Assembly: GCF_014651015.1 (NCBI RefSeq)
Contig: NZ_BMWB01000006.1
Span: 1 to 64,000, forward strand
Source: Streptomyces xantholiticus
GTDB lineage: Bacteria > Actinomycetota > Actinomycetes > Streptomycetales > Streptomycetaceae
DNA: 64,000 nt
Reading direction: 5' to 3'
Position numbers and translations under genes: made by a program. The notes under the pieces are model-generated. The model made no database searches and was not told where the DNA came from. It saw only the letters and a program-made list of their open reading frames with translations. Shown piece by piece: positions 9,169 to 18,147 of this stretch. How positions within the stretch are numbered: position 1 is the stretch's first letter; the number at the start of each line of letters is the position of its first letter.

Positions 9169-10209
9169 TCATATTCCCGGGACCAGATCCGGGCGGGTGT
9201 ACGTGGACTCGAGGCCCGCGACCCACCGTTCATCGTTGTAGCGGGTGCACTCGTACCGCTGCCAGAGGTCCGCGCCGATCATCCAGTCCTGATAGCTCTT
9301 CACGCAGCGCGCGACCCCGGCGCGCGCCGAGGGGTCCGTCACCCCGAGAGTGTCCAGCACGTCGGGCAGCCCCTGTGCCGCGGTCAGGAAGTCCTCCACG
9401 CGGGAGCGGGTGCGCTCCTGGACGGCGAGCACGGCCTCCGGCAGTGAGCACTCGTTCCACCAGGCAAGGAGGGAAACCAGGTTGTTGTTGTCCCCACAGG
9501 AGAACTCCTTGCGCAGGGAGAAGACGTCGTTGCCCCATGAGATGACGTCCAGGGCACTGCTCATGAGGTCCTGGAACGCGGAGCTGTCGTACACCTCCGG
9601 GGGCACTTCGACGCCCAGGCCGGCCTCCACCATGTCCATCATCGGCAGCAGTTGGGAGCTGTGCCGGCGCATGCGCACGTAGTCCTCGATCGTCGGCTGC
9701 TGTGCGGCATTCCGGTTGACCGCCTCCTGGTCGAGGGAGCGCAGCATGAGGGGGATGTGCGCTCGGTAGCGCTCCCTGATGGTCGTCGGCATCTCGGAAA
9801 GAATGCGGTCGCACAGGTCGATGAACCCGACCACCAGCGGATTCTCGCGCAGCTGGGGCGCACTGTCGACCTGCCCCGTGGCGAGGTACCCGGTGATGGC
9901 ATCGGTGAGGGGAGGCCAGGCCTCCAGCCGCTCCGCCCTGATGAGGTGGTCGTGCTGGTCGTCGAGTACGAACGACCAGGCCATCCACTCGGCAAGCAGC
10001 ACGACGTGCCGGTAGGGCGCCTCTTGACACACCCGCCCGGAAAGGTGCCCGAAGCCGATGCCCGCGAACTGCTCCGCCGCGTCGGTGATCAGCCCATGGC
10101 GCAGCGCCCACGAGGTCGCCTCGCTGTTGGCCCGACCCGACTGCGGATGCTTGGCGGATTCGAACGGGAGGTAAAAGTCCGGAATGGTGAAGGAGTCAAG
10201 AAGGGCCAT
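9169..10209 (-). CDS. Class I terpene cyclase (probable sesquiterpene synthase)
   Basis: A 346-residue class I terpene synthase that should ionise a prenyl diphosphate, most likely farnesyl diphosphate, and cyclise it. The aspartate-rich metal motif is FVLDDQHDH (DDxxD). The second Mg2+ motif is NDVFSLRKE, an intact N-D-x-x-S-x-x-x-E triad. A C-terminal RYECTRY pair matches the usual diphosphate-binding R-Y positions. The start ATG at 10209 follows GGAGAG with 5-base spacing; longer in-frame starts lack this. The gene is first in a probable operon with the P450. It is not geosmin synthase (no second domain) and does not match my recollection of epi-isozizaene or pentalenene synthase, so the product is unknown. 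Confidence 0.9.
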   Translation of the reverse strand: MALLDSFTIPDFYLPFESAKHPQSGRANSEATSWALRHGLITDAAEQFAGIGFGHLSGRVCQEAPYRHVVLLAEWMAWSFVLDDQHDHLIRAERLEAWPPLTDAITGYLATGQVDSAPQLRENPLVVGFIDLCDRILSEMPTTIRERYRAHIPLMLRSLDQEAVNRNAAQQPTIEDYVRMRRHSSQLLPMMDMVEAGLGVEVPPEVYDSSAFQDLMSSALDVISWGNDVFSLRKEFSCGDNNNLVSLLAWWNECSLPEAVLAVQERTRSRVEDFLTAAQGLPDVLDTLGVTDPSARAGVARCVKSYQDWMIGADLWQRYECTRYNDERWVAGLESTYTRPDLVPGI

Positions 10210-10957
10210 AAATCTCTCCATAAGGAATCCGAATTCGCCACTTCCCGCCGGAATGGTTCTCGCGTTCACGACCAGGCGATCACGCCTCAACACGCTGTGC
10301 TCCCTATGGACTTGCGATCACTCCGGCGGCAGAATTGGTCGTTTTGTATGTCCACGCGAGAACATCCGACACTTCATGTGGCCAATTAACGCGCGGATCC
10401 GAGCAGACTGTCAATATAATCCGGCCGCGGAATTCCGAGACACATTGGGCAATCGCCAGGTGACTATTCAATGGGTCATATGCGAATGCCATAATTGTGG
10501 CGCCGGGGAGGCCGACGAGTCGTCCACACACGCGGGACGCGCGCCCCCCACAGGACAGCCCCAGGTCAGATGGGCAGTCGCCGCAGCTTCAGCACCGGTG
10601 GCAGCTGGACGTGTGGACGAGGGCAGGCGATGGGCAGGGCCGGCGGGGAGGGAGCAGCGGGCGCGCGGGAGTCCGTCGCGCGCCCGCGTCCGTTCTCGCG
10701 CGCCGACGTTTCGCCCGACGCGCCACCCAGGTTCAATTGCCCGTTTCCAACGGTTTCCCCGAATCGGCTGGGCGCATGTAACCAGCCGCTGCGGCGCAGA
10801 CAGACATGCGCGTTCTCCCGGCCACCGGTGCCCGCGCGTTCGAGCGAACAGGGCCGCCGAGGGTCCGCCCGCTTCCCCGCCATTCCCCACGGCGCCCTCG
10901 CCCTCAGCAGTGAGCTCTTTCAGCGTTGCGGTCGGGACGCGGCTGGGGCCATCATCT
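10210..10957. other. Gene-free upstream region with possible cyclase promoter
   Basis: About 750 bases without a convincing gene. The first 300 bases are clearly more AT-rich than their surroundings, as expected of a regulatory region. On the minus strand TTGACA (10414 down to 10409) is followed 19 bases later by TTAATT (10389 down to 10384), a possible but badly spaced promoter for the cyclase with a leader of about 170 bases. The rest, 10500-10957, shows only GC-biased random frames. Confidence 0.35.
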
Positions 10958-13483
10958 TCACCGTGCCGCAGACCGACCCGCAGCGAAGTCGTCACGGTCG
11001 TCTCCCTGGTGTCCTCCAGGGAAAGGTGGCCGGAACTCGGTGAGCAGGAGAGCGATGTCGTCGGCTCGGTACGAGAAGCTGCGGGCGTTGTGCAGAAGCC
11101 GGTCGGCGAGTTCGTCCAGCGAGTCCGCACGGGCGTGGGCCAAGGACGCTCGCAGCCGGTCGATCCCCACGTCGATATCGGTTCCGGGTTCCTCGACCAG
11201 TCCGTCGGTGTAGAGGGCGAGGACGGATCCCGGTGGGAGGGCGATCCGGGTTTCGGGGTAGGCGCTCGCGCGCTCCACACCAAGGATCGGGCCGACCTCC
11301 AGGTCAAGGACATCGGTCGTCCCGTCGGGGCGGCGGAGCAAGGGTGGGGGGTGGCCGGCGGTGACGGCGTAGGCATGGTGGTCTTGGGGGCCTTGGGGGT
11401 CGAAGTAGATGCAGCAGCAGCTGGCCAGCAGCCCGGGTCCGAGGTCGATGAGGGTTCGGTTGACACCCGTCAGCACATCGCCCGGCATGGGCCCCACGGC
11501 CGCGAACGCCCGCACCGCACTGCGCAACTGGGCCATGGTGGCAGCGGCGGCGATGCTGTGCCCCTCCACGTCTCCGATCACGAGACAGACCCCGCTCTCG
11601 GTGGGGATGATGTCGTACCAGTCGCCGCCGATGTCCATTCCGCTGGTGCCGGGCAGATAGCGCACGACGCTACGGATGCCCGGGACCCTTGGCAGCCGGT
11701 GCGGCAGGAGCGCCTTCTGCAGGCCACGCGCGAGGGCGAACTCCGAGTCGTAGAGCCGCGCTCGTTCCAGAGCCTGGGCGATCAGCCCGGCGAGTGCAGT
11801 GAGGACACCGCGGTCCCTCTCCGTGAACTGATGGATGTCGTCGAAGCCGAGGATGCAGGTGCCGACAGGGCGGCTGGAGGCGATCAGCGGGAGATACGCC
11901 CACGAGCTCACTTCGCCCGTGGGGATGCCCGGGTAGCCCCGGGAAAGGTCCTTCTGCGACTCGATGAAGAGCGGAGCGCCGGATGTCAGGGTCTCCGTGC
12001 CGGGCAGGCGGGCGTGCAGCGGTACGCCTTCCAGCCAGTCCAGGAAGTCTTCGTGGTGGCCGGTGTGGAAGAGCAGGTGCATCGTTCCGTCGCGGACCAC
12101 GTAGATCGCCAGTTGCTGGCCTCCGAAGGCCGGCAGGAGCTGGTCGGAGACGACTTCACAGACTTCGCGGGCGGTGACCGCCTCGGTCAGCGCGCTCCCC
12201 AACTGCAGGACGTGGTACATGACGCCCAGGCGCGACGGCGCCGTGGCGGGTGATGCCGACGAGGCGGAAGTCGTCGAGTCCGGGGGTGGCCGACCGACGG
12301 GCACGACCCGGCCGGTCACTCCGTCCGCCTCCGGATGGAGGGAGAAGGAGAGCCACCGGTCGGGCGGGCGGCAGGCGAGGAAGGAGGCCGGCGACTGCGA
12401 GATCATCGCGGACCGGTGCCGGTACTCGACGTCGGGATCGGACAGCCAGGTCACAACATCCCAGAGGTAATGGCCCAGCAGCTCGTCGCCGGACGCGCCA
12501 AGCAGTCGCAGGGCACTGTGGTTGGCGTAGGTGACCCGTCCGTCGGGGGCGAGGGAGAAGACCCCGTCGCGCAGCCGCTCGACCGCTGCGACGGCCATGT
12601 GGCCGACCCGGGCGTCGACGACCGCCCCGACCAGGTGGGTGCCTGCCCGCGGGTCGTCGGCGTTCGGCACGCGGCCCCACAACTCGACCGTGCGGTACCC
12701 CTCACCGCCGTGCCCGGGGTCTGACAAGCGGACGCGCCTACTGGTGGTCCGGCCGTCCATGGCTGCCTCTCGGGCGAAGGCTCGGAAGGCAGTGAGATCT
12801 CCGGGGTGAAGGCGGGAAGCGAGCGTGTCGGCTCGTTGGTCGAAAGCATGAGGGTCGAGACCGCAGATTGCGCAGAGCTCGTCGTCCACCAGGAAGGTGC
12901 CGGTGCCGAGGTCCCACTGGAAGAAGCCGACCTGCACGGCAGCTCCGGAGGGAGCCGGGATCTCGACGGGGACCGTTTCCCCGTCGCATTCCACAGGATC
13001 GCCGGTACGGGCGCGGAGTGCGGCCAGGGAGTCGCCCAGCCGGCTGGCGACACTCCGCAGGTGGCGGCGCCGGGCCTTGGACAGCCCTTCGCTGCCTGGT
13101 GTTGCCGCCCGGACGATCGCCAGCGACCCGAAGGTCTCTCCGCCTGTGCCCACCGGCACGGAGCAGGAGCCGAAGGCGTACGGCAGGGCCACTGCGAGCT
13201 GCGGATACCGGCGCATCGTCTCCTCTGCGTCGGCCAGGTGGACCGTGCGCCCAAAGCTGTACGCCTCGGCGACCGGGATGGGGCCGTTCACCGGAATGAG
13301 GCGCCAGCCACCGAGCAGGGAGGGGGGCACGCCGCAGGTCGCGGCGAGCACGATCGACCGGCGGTCGCTGGAGCGCAGAAAGACACTGCCTCCGTAGGCG
13401 CCGGTTCTTTCGACGGCTTCGACGACGGCTGCGGCAAGTAGATCTTCCCGCTCCGCCGTCCCGCCGACGGTCATCCCGTCCAT
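10958..13483 (-). CDS. GAF/PAS/SpoIIE protein phosphatase
   Basis: An 841-residue cytoplasmic signalling protein. In order it has an N-terminal GAF-like domain (residues 1-165), two PAS domains (about 185-300 and 320-430), a second GAF (about 460-600) and a C-terminal PP2C-type SpoIIE/RsbU phosphatase. The phosphatase metal ligands are intact: GGDWYD, GDVEGHS and RADDIALL. Such proteins dephosphorylate STAS-domain anti-sigma antagonists and so activate stress sigma factors. There is no transmembrane segment and no HATPase kinase domain. The start ATG at 13483 (MDGMTVGG) follows a GGAAG; the next ATG at 13474 is also possible. A STAS protein is encoded 10 kb away (23655-23984). The exact partner is not known. 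Confidence 0.88.
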   Translation of the reverse strand: MDGMTVGGTAEREDLLAAAVVEAVERTGAYGGSVFLRSSDRRSIVLAATCGVPPSLLGGWRLIPVNGPIPVAEAYSFGRTVHLADAEETMRRYPQLAVALPYAFGSCSVPVGTGGETFGSLAIVRAATPGSEGLSKARRRHLRSVASRLGDSLAALRARTGDPVECDGETVPVEIPAPSGAAVQVGFFQWDLGTGTFLVDDELCAICGLDPHAFDQRADTLASRLHPGDLTAFRAFAREAAMDGRTTSRRVRLSDPGHGGEGYRTVELWGRVPNADDPRAGTHLVGAVVDARVGHMAVAAVERLRDGVFSLAPDGRVTYANHSALRLLGASGDELLGHYLWDVVTWLSDPDVEYRHRSAMISQSPASFLACRPPDRWLSFSLHPEADGVTGRVVPVGRPPPDSTTSASSASPATAPSRLGVMYHVLQLGSALTEAVTAREVCEVVSDQLLPAFGGQQLAIYVVRDGTMHLLFHTGHHEDFLDWLEGVPLHARLPGTETLTSGAPLFIESQKDLSRGYPGIPTGEVSSWAYLPLIASSRPVGTCILGFDDIHQFTERDRGVLTALAGLIAQALERARLYDSEFALARGLQKALLPHRLPRVPGIRSVVRYLPGTSGMDIGGDWYDIIPTESGVCLVIGDVEGHSIAAAATMAQLRSAVRAFAAVGPMPGDVLTGVNRTLIDLGPGLLASCCCIYFDPQGPQDHHAYAVTAGHPPPLLRRPDGTTDVLDLEVGPILGVERASAYPETRIALPPGSVLALYTDGLVEEPGTDIDVGIDRLRASLAHARADSLDELADRLLHNARSFSYRADDIALLLTEFRPPFPGGHQGDDRDDFAAGRSAAR

Positions 13484-13932
13484 GCTTCCAGTGTGCGCAG
13501 GTCGGCACAGGTCAGCTCGGCAGCAACCCAGGGTGACGAACCGATTGCCGTTCGCAGGCTCCGCACCGGAGTACCTGCCGCGGAAATCCACGTATCCCCC
13601 GCCTCGGTGGGGCCTGCCCCGTACGGGGCTCCGCAGGGCGACTTCCCGAAGTCCGCACCGCCGCGCAGTTCGACGCCCATGCACCCGGTTGTCGTCGGCG
13701 TCGCGGATCACGTCAGTCGGCAATTCGTCCCAAGCGGCGAGTGGATCAACGCCGGGCCGCACCGTACGCGGCTCGAGTACGTGGTCGGCAGGCTCCTGCC
13801 GCCTCTCCCCCTGCTGCGCCCGGCGGCATTTGCGGCGGTGTGCCGGGCAGGTCAGGCTGCCCGGCACACACGCTCGTGCTGGTGGTCGGGGTGTGCTGAC
13901 GACGGGCAGACACCCCGTTCACCGGCCGAGGG
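13484..13932. other. Gene-free spacer
   Basis: About 450 bases between the phosphatase start and the lamin-tail gene stop. I see no supported gene, repeat or hairpin here; the promoter of the minus-strand phosphatase must lie near 13500-13600. Confidence 0.4.
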
Positions 13933-14406
13933 TCAGCGGCCCCGGTTCCAGGATTCGATGTCGACCGTGTTGCCGCGGTGGTCGCGCAGGACGGCCTCGT
14001 CGTAGCGGCTGTCCCACACGGAGGTGCGGCGGTCCTGGTAGAGGTCGGTGCGGGTGTCGCGACCCATGCCGGTGTGGACGCGGACGGTCGAGCGGCCGGC
14101 GAGGATGTAGTCGTCGAAGCAGTAGCGGTTGCCGTCGAGGTCGCGCAGGGTCCAGCCGTCCAGGTCGACCGAGCGGCGGCTGGTGTTGGTGATCTCGACC
14201 CATTCGGCGTTCAGGGACCGGTTGGAGCGAGTTTCGCGCCGGGGGCTGTCGGCATGCACGGCGCTGATCTCGACCCGCGGGTGCTGACGGTACCGGCGGT
14301 CGCGGTCGTCGTCGTGGGCGGAGGCCGGCAGAGCGACGACCGTGACAACGGCGCCGGCAGCGAGGACGGTCGCCATGACACGACGGGCGGTCGAAGAAGC
14401 AGACAT
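13933..14406 (-). CDS. Secreted lamin-tail-domain protein
   Basis: A 157-residue protein with an N-terminal signal peptide (basic MSASSTARR, a hydrophobic stretch to about residue 25, then an ALPASAHD cleavage-like site). The mature part is a single lamin-tail (LTD) immunoglobulin-like fold. Its signature is LNAEWVEITNTSRRSVDLDG followed by WTLRDLDGNRYCFDDY, then GRSTVRVHTGMG and a second strand pair ending in IESWN. Bacterial LTD proteins are extracellular and often attached to nucleases or structural surfaces; here the domain stands alone, so the role is unknown. Upstream starts would not place the signal peptide at the N-terminus. A GGGGA lies about 10 bases before the ATG. Confidence 0.82.
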   Translation of the reverse strand: MSASSTARRVMATVLAAGAVVTVVALPASAHDDDRDRRYRQHPRVEISAVHADSPRRETRSNRSLNAEWVEITNTSRRSVDLDGWTLRDLDGNRYCFDDYILAGRSTVRVHTGMGRDTRTDLYQDRRTSVWDSRYDEAVLRDHRGNTVDIESWNRGR

Positions 14407-14974
14407 GAGTTGATGTCCCCTCAAGTACAGGGCCCACAGCCGATCCAGGGCGGCGGGGGGCGATGCGGATTCCCGGCCGTGTCGGCCGAGAACCCACACA
14501 CTGGAGCACTGGCGGAACCAACAGCCGACGCACCAGGCCGCGTTACCAATCACGGACACTTCTGTAACTGTCGCCCATATCGGTCGCGCGAGTGCCGGGC
14601 GGGGCCCTGACATTAACTGACCGCTACACCGACCGTTGAACCATCAACGGCGAGCCCCTACGCGCTTCGGCCCGCCACCCACTGCGCCACCCCGCACACG
14701 ACCTGCCGGAGGCCGCAAGTCTCCGTAACAGCCGTTCTTCACGCTTCTTCGCACACCTGCGCCCGTGCCGTACGCGGGACCGGAACATCGAGGGCTTCTG
14801 CCGCGACGGGGGAACCGCGGCAGAAGCCCTCACTCCACCCCATGCCCCCACCCCAACCGGACCACTCCCACCAGGCACTCAACTGGCCGGAAGCTGCCAC
14901 CTGCACGGCTCCGGCGCCGTCCGTGAGAGCGCTGCGCCGGTTCTACGACGTCCGCCGCACCTGCGCCGTGGATG
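14407..14974. other. Intergenic region containing the lut terminator
   Basis: About 570 bases without a supported gene. Its only clear structure is the perfect hairpin at 14791-14830, described separately. The lamin-tail gene promoter should lie in 14410-14600. Confidence 0.4.
14791..14830 (-). terminator. Perfect 15-bp hairpin after lutC
   Basis: Arms 14791-14805 and 14816-14830 pair exactly around a 10-base loop. The hairpin is 145 bases beyond the lutC stop on the minus strand and is the best terminator candidate for the lut operon. Confidence 0.6.
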
Positions 14975-15616
14975 TCAGTCGATCACCAGGACGACTTCCA
15001 GGCGTCGCGGGCCATGGACGCCTTCGACCCGGTCGAGTTCGATGTCGCTGGTGGCGGAGGGGCCGGAGATCCAGGTGAGCGGGCGGGTGGCGTCGAGCCG
15101 CGGCAGGGCCTGGGAGACGGAGGCGACCACCTGGTCGGAGGCGTTGACGACGCAGATGTGGAGATCGGGTACGAGAGTGAGGGCCCGGCGGCCTTGCCCG
15201 GGGCCGGCATCGAGGACGATGGTGCCTGTCTCGGCGACGGCCAGCGCACAGCCGGTGATCACGGCGTCGATGGAGTCGAGTTCGGCGGGAACCAGGGGGC
15301 CGGCGTCGAAGCACTGCTCGACTCGGGTGGAGGCCAGCCAGCCGCTGGGCAGGCCCGGCGGGACGACCACGGTGCGCGCGCCTTGGTCGGCGAGGAGCCG
15401 GCCGATGAGGGACGGAAGATGGTGCTCGGTGCTGCGGTGCACGACGGCCCGGTAGTCGGTGAGGTTCTCGTGGAGGAGGTCGAGCAACGCGGCGGGGTCG
15501 TCAGATGTGTGGCTCGCCAGGTAGTCGCGAGTGACCTCGGGGGCATCGGGGGCATCGGCGAGCGCACTGCGCACTTTGGCGAGAATGCGTTCGCGGGAGG
15601 AGGACCGAGAAGTCAT
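14975..15616 (-). CDS. lutC: LutC/YkgG-family lactate utilisation protein
   Basis: A 213-residue LUD-domain protein, the third subunit of the LutABC system that oxidises L-lactate to pyruvate. The LUD-domain core is visible as VITGCALAVAETGTIVLDAG and the following ALTLVPDLHICVV. Its ATG overlaps the lutB stop by four bases (ATGA), so it is translationally coupled as the last gene of the operon. Length is normal for the family. The biochemical role of the C subunit is not settled; LutB also carries a LUD domain. Confidence 0.92.
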   Translation of the reverse strand: MTSRSSSRERILAKVRSALADAPDAPEVTRDYLASHTSDDPAALLDLLHENLTDYRAVVHRSTEHHLPSLIGRLLADQGARTVVVPPGLPSGWLASTRVEQCFDAGPLVPAELDSIDAVITGCALAVAETGTIVLDAGPGQGRRALTLVPDLHICVVNASDQVVASVSQALPRLDATRPLTWISGPSATSDIELDRVEGVHGPRRLEVVLVID

Positions 15617-17037
15617 GCGTGGTTCTTCTTCCACCAGTCGCGAAACGGTTCGGCGGGCAGGTCCGGCAGGTCCCGGCTGTTGGTCCACTGGCGCGTCCCG
15701 GGGCCGGGGAGGCGCTCGGGGTGCAGCTTCCGGGTCCTGGACGCGAGGCGCTCTCCGGCGGTGAGGGCGGCCGGGTGGTCGAGAAGCCAGGTCGCCGCCT
15801 TGATCGCGGCCTTCTCCAGCCGGTGGCCCCTGCCGCCCTGGTCGGCGACTTTCTCGCGCAGGTGGACCAGGACTTCCGGGATGTCGATGGCCACCGGGCA
15901 GACCTCGTAGCAGGCGCCGCACAAGGAGGACGCGTACGGCAGCGAGGCGTCGACCTCGGAGGCGATGCCGCGCAGTTGGGGGGTCAGGATGGCGCCGATG
16001 GGGCCGGGATAGGGGGAGCCGTAGGCGTGACCGCCGGCCCGTTCGTAGACCGGGCAGACGTTCAGGCACGCCGAGCAGCGGATGCAGCGCAGCGCCTGGC
16101 GTCCCACCTCGTCGGCGAGGGTGTCGGTGCGGCCGTTGTCCAGCAGGACCAGGTGGAACGTGCGGGGGCCGTCCCCGTCGGTGGTGCCCGTCCACATCGT
16201 GGTGTAGGGGTTCATCCGCTCGGCCGTGGAGGACCGGGGCAGCAGTTGGAGGAATACCTCGAGGTCGCGCCAGGTGGGGATGATCTTCTCGATGCCGACC
16301 ACCGAGATGAGCGTCTCGGGCAGGGTCAGGCACATCCGCCCGTTGCCTTCTGATTCGACGACGACGAGCGTTCCGGTCTCGGCGATCATGAAGTTGGCGC
16401 CGGAGATGCCCACCTTGGCGCGGAGGAACTTCTCGCGCAGGTGGAGTCTCGCCGCCTCCGCGAGGTCGGCGGGGCGGTCGGTGAGGTCCTCCGGTGCCGG
16501 GCGTCCCCAACTTGCCATGTTGTCACGGAAGATGTCGCGGATCTCGCCCCGGTTGCGGTGGATGGCCGGGACGAGGATGTGGGAGGGCAGGTCGTCTCCG
16601 AGCTGGACGATCAGTTCGGCGAGGTCGGTCTCGTAGGCGCGGATCCCGGCCGCCTCGAGCGCCGTGTTGAGGCCGATCTCCTGGGTGGCCATGGACTTGA
16701 CCTTGACGACCTCCGTCTCACCGGTGGCCTTCACGAGGTCCGCGACGATCCGGTTCGCCTCGTCGGCGTCGGCGGCCCAGTGCACGGTGCCGCCCGCGGC
16801 GGTGACGGCCTGCTCGACCTGCTCCAGGTAGCGGTCGAGGTGTCGCAGGGTGTGGTCCTTGATCTGTTTGCCGGCCTCGCGCAACTGTGGCCAGTCCTCG
16901 AGTTCGGCCACCGCCGCCGCACGCTTGGCGCGGATGGTGCGGGTCGCGTGCCGCAGATTGCCGCGAAGTGTCGTGTCGCGTACGGCGTCGCGTGCCGCCT
17001 TGGGGAAGGCCGGCATTCCCATGAAGGTCCCACTCAT
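15613..17037 (-). CDS. lutB: LutB iron-sulfur lactate utilisation protein
   Basis: A 474-residue subunit of the LutABC lactate oxidation complex. The N-terminal two thirds is a LUD domain (EIGLNTALEAAG, ISGANFMIAETGTLVVVESE). Then follows a ferredoxin-like segment with two [4Fe-4S] motifs, CIRCSACLNVCPVY and CGACYEVCPVAIDIP. The start MSGTFMG is chosen because its ATG overlaps the lutA stop as ATGA, as lutC does with lutB; upstream in-frame sequence is antisense extension. It transfers electrons from lactate towards the respiratory chain together with LutA. Confidence 0.95.
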   Translation of the reverse strand: MSGTFMGMPAFPKAARDAVRDTTLRGNLRHATRTIRAKRAAAVAELEDWPQLREAGKQIKDHTLRHLDRYLEQVEQAVTAAGGTVHWAADADEANRIVADLVKATGETEVVKVKSMATQEIGLNTALEAAGIRAYETDLAELIVQLGDDLPSHILVPAIHRNRGEIRDIFRDNMASWGRPAPEDLTDRPADLAEAARLHLREKFLRAKVGISGANFMIAETGTLVVVESEGNGRMCLTLPETLISVVGIEKIIPTWRDLEVFLQLLPRSSTAERMNPYTTMWTGTTDGDGPRTFHLVLLDNGRTDTLADEVGRQALRCIRCSACLNVCPVYERAGGHAYGSPYPGPIGAILTPQLRGIASEVDASLPYASSLCGACYEVCPVAIDIPEVLVHLREKVADQGGRGHRLEKAAIKAATWLLDHPAALTAGERLASRTRKLHPERLPGPGTRQWTNSRDLPDLPAEPFRDWWKKNHA

Positions 17038-17789
17038 ACCAGCGGCTCCTCTTCCGTGCTCGCGAGAATCTCCGCGAGGTGCAGTGTCCGCTGCGGCGCG
17101 TCCTGGCGGCGCAGCATGCCGCCGATGTGCATGAGGCACGAATTGTCGGCGCCGCAGAGCACGCCGGCGCCCGTGGACAGGGCGTTGCGGAGCTTGTCGG
17201 CGCCCATCGCCTCGGACACGTCAGGGTTCTTCACGGCGAAGGTTCCGCCGAAACCGCAGCATTCCTCGGCGCCCGGCAGTTCGATCAGTTCCAGACCCCT
17301 GACCGCTTGCAGCAGCCGGCGCGGCCGGTCACCGAGGCCGAGCATCCGCAGCCCGTGGCAGGAAGGGTGGTAGGTGACGGTGTGCGGGAAGTACGCGCCC
17401 GTGTCCGTCACACCCAGTACATCGACGAGGAACTCGGTCAGCTCGTAGACGTGCGGCACGAGCGATGCCGCGGCCTCGGCCAGTTCTTCGCCGCGGCCTT
17501 CGGCCTTCGCTCTGGCACCGATCCGGGGATAGTTGTCGCGAATCATGGCGACGCAGGAACCGGAAGGCGTGACCACGTGGTCGTAGTCGGCGAAGGCGCG
17601 GGCCGTGCGGCGGACCAGCGGTTCGGTCTCGCGCCGGTAACCGGTGTTGAACTGCGGCTGGCCGCAGCATGTCTGGGCAGCGGGGAAGTCCACATCGGCA
17701 CCGAGGCGTTCGAGGAGTCTGACGGTGGCGATGGCCGTGGACGGGTAGAGGGCGTCGTTGACGCAGGTGGCGAACAGGGCGACGCGCAT
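17034..17789 (-). CDS. lutA: LutA Fe-S oxidoreductase (CCG-domain)
   Basis: A 251-residue protein with two cysteine-rich CCG domains that bind Fe-S clusters, as in glycolate oxidase GlcF and heterodisulfide reductase subunits. The motifs are AQTCCGQPQFNTG near residue 40 and GAEECCGFGGTFAVK near residue 180. It is first in lutABC and overlaps lutB by four bases. No LutR-type regulator or lactate permease is adjacent. The only thing upstream is a broken PucR-type regulator, so control may be by a distant factor. Confidence 0.95.
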   Translation of the reverse strand: MRVALFATCVNDALYPSTAIATVRLLERLGADVDFPAAQTCCGQPQFNTGYRRETEPLVRRTARAFADYDHVVTPSGSCVAMIRDNYPRIGARAKAEGRGEELAEAAASLVPHVYELTEFLVDVLGVTDTGAYFPHTVTYHPSCHGLRMLGLGDRPRRLLQAVRGLELIELPGAEECCGFGGTFAVKNPDVSEAMGADKLRNALSTGAGVLCGADNSCLMHIGGMLRRQDAPQRTLHLAEILASTEEEPLV

Positions 17790-17835
17790 CAGTAGTTCCT
17801 CCGGGCCGGGGTGGGCCGGGCGGCAGCCGCGTCCC

Positions 17836-18147
17836 CCTGACGGGCGCGGCGTCGGCCCGGGCGCTCGGGCACCGCGCGCAGCTCATCGGTCATGTGCAGG
17901 CCGCCGACGAGCCGCAGCAGCAGCTCGAAGCATGCGCGCCCTCTCGCGCAGGTCCTCGTCCGGCACTGCCCTGATGGTCGTCGAACGCCGAGACCTGGGC
18001 GGCGTAGCGGCTCACCAGGTCGTCGACGTCGTCCAGGCGGTCCCGGACGACGGCGCGCAGCTCCTCTGATGCCGGAGCACCGGCATCGTCCGTCCTGCGC
18101 CCGCCGAAGGACGGCTCTGCGTCGCCGGCAGGGGGTGCGTTGTGCAT
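17836..18147 (-). pseudogene. Frameshifted N-terminus of a PucR-type regulator
   Basis: The start reads ELRAVVRDRLDDVDDLVSRY then AAQVSAFDD in one frame. It continues as AVPDEDLRERA in a second frame and as CFELLLRLVGGLHMTDELR then AVPERPGRRRARQGD in a third. Joined, these match the N-terminal helical domain of actinomycete PucR/CdaR-like regulators (pattern from recall). At least two frameshifts and loss of everything after about 110 residues make it dead. The remnant runs directly into the lutA upstream region, so it may be a former regulator of lut, but this is inference. Confidence 0.65.

Noticed and set aside
10184..12253. Long plus-strand open frame opposite the SpoIIE phosphatase
   Set aside because: It is a GC-driven antisense shadow; composition is low complexity and no domain is recognisable.
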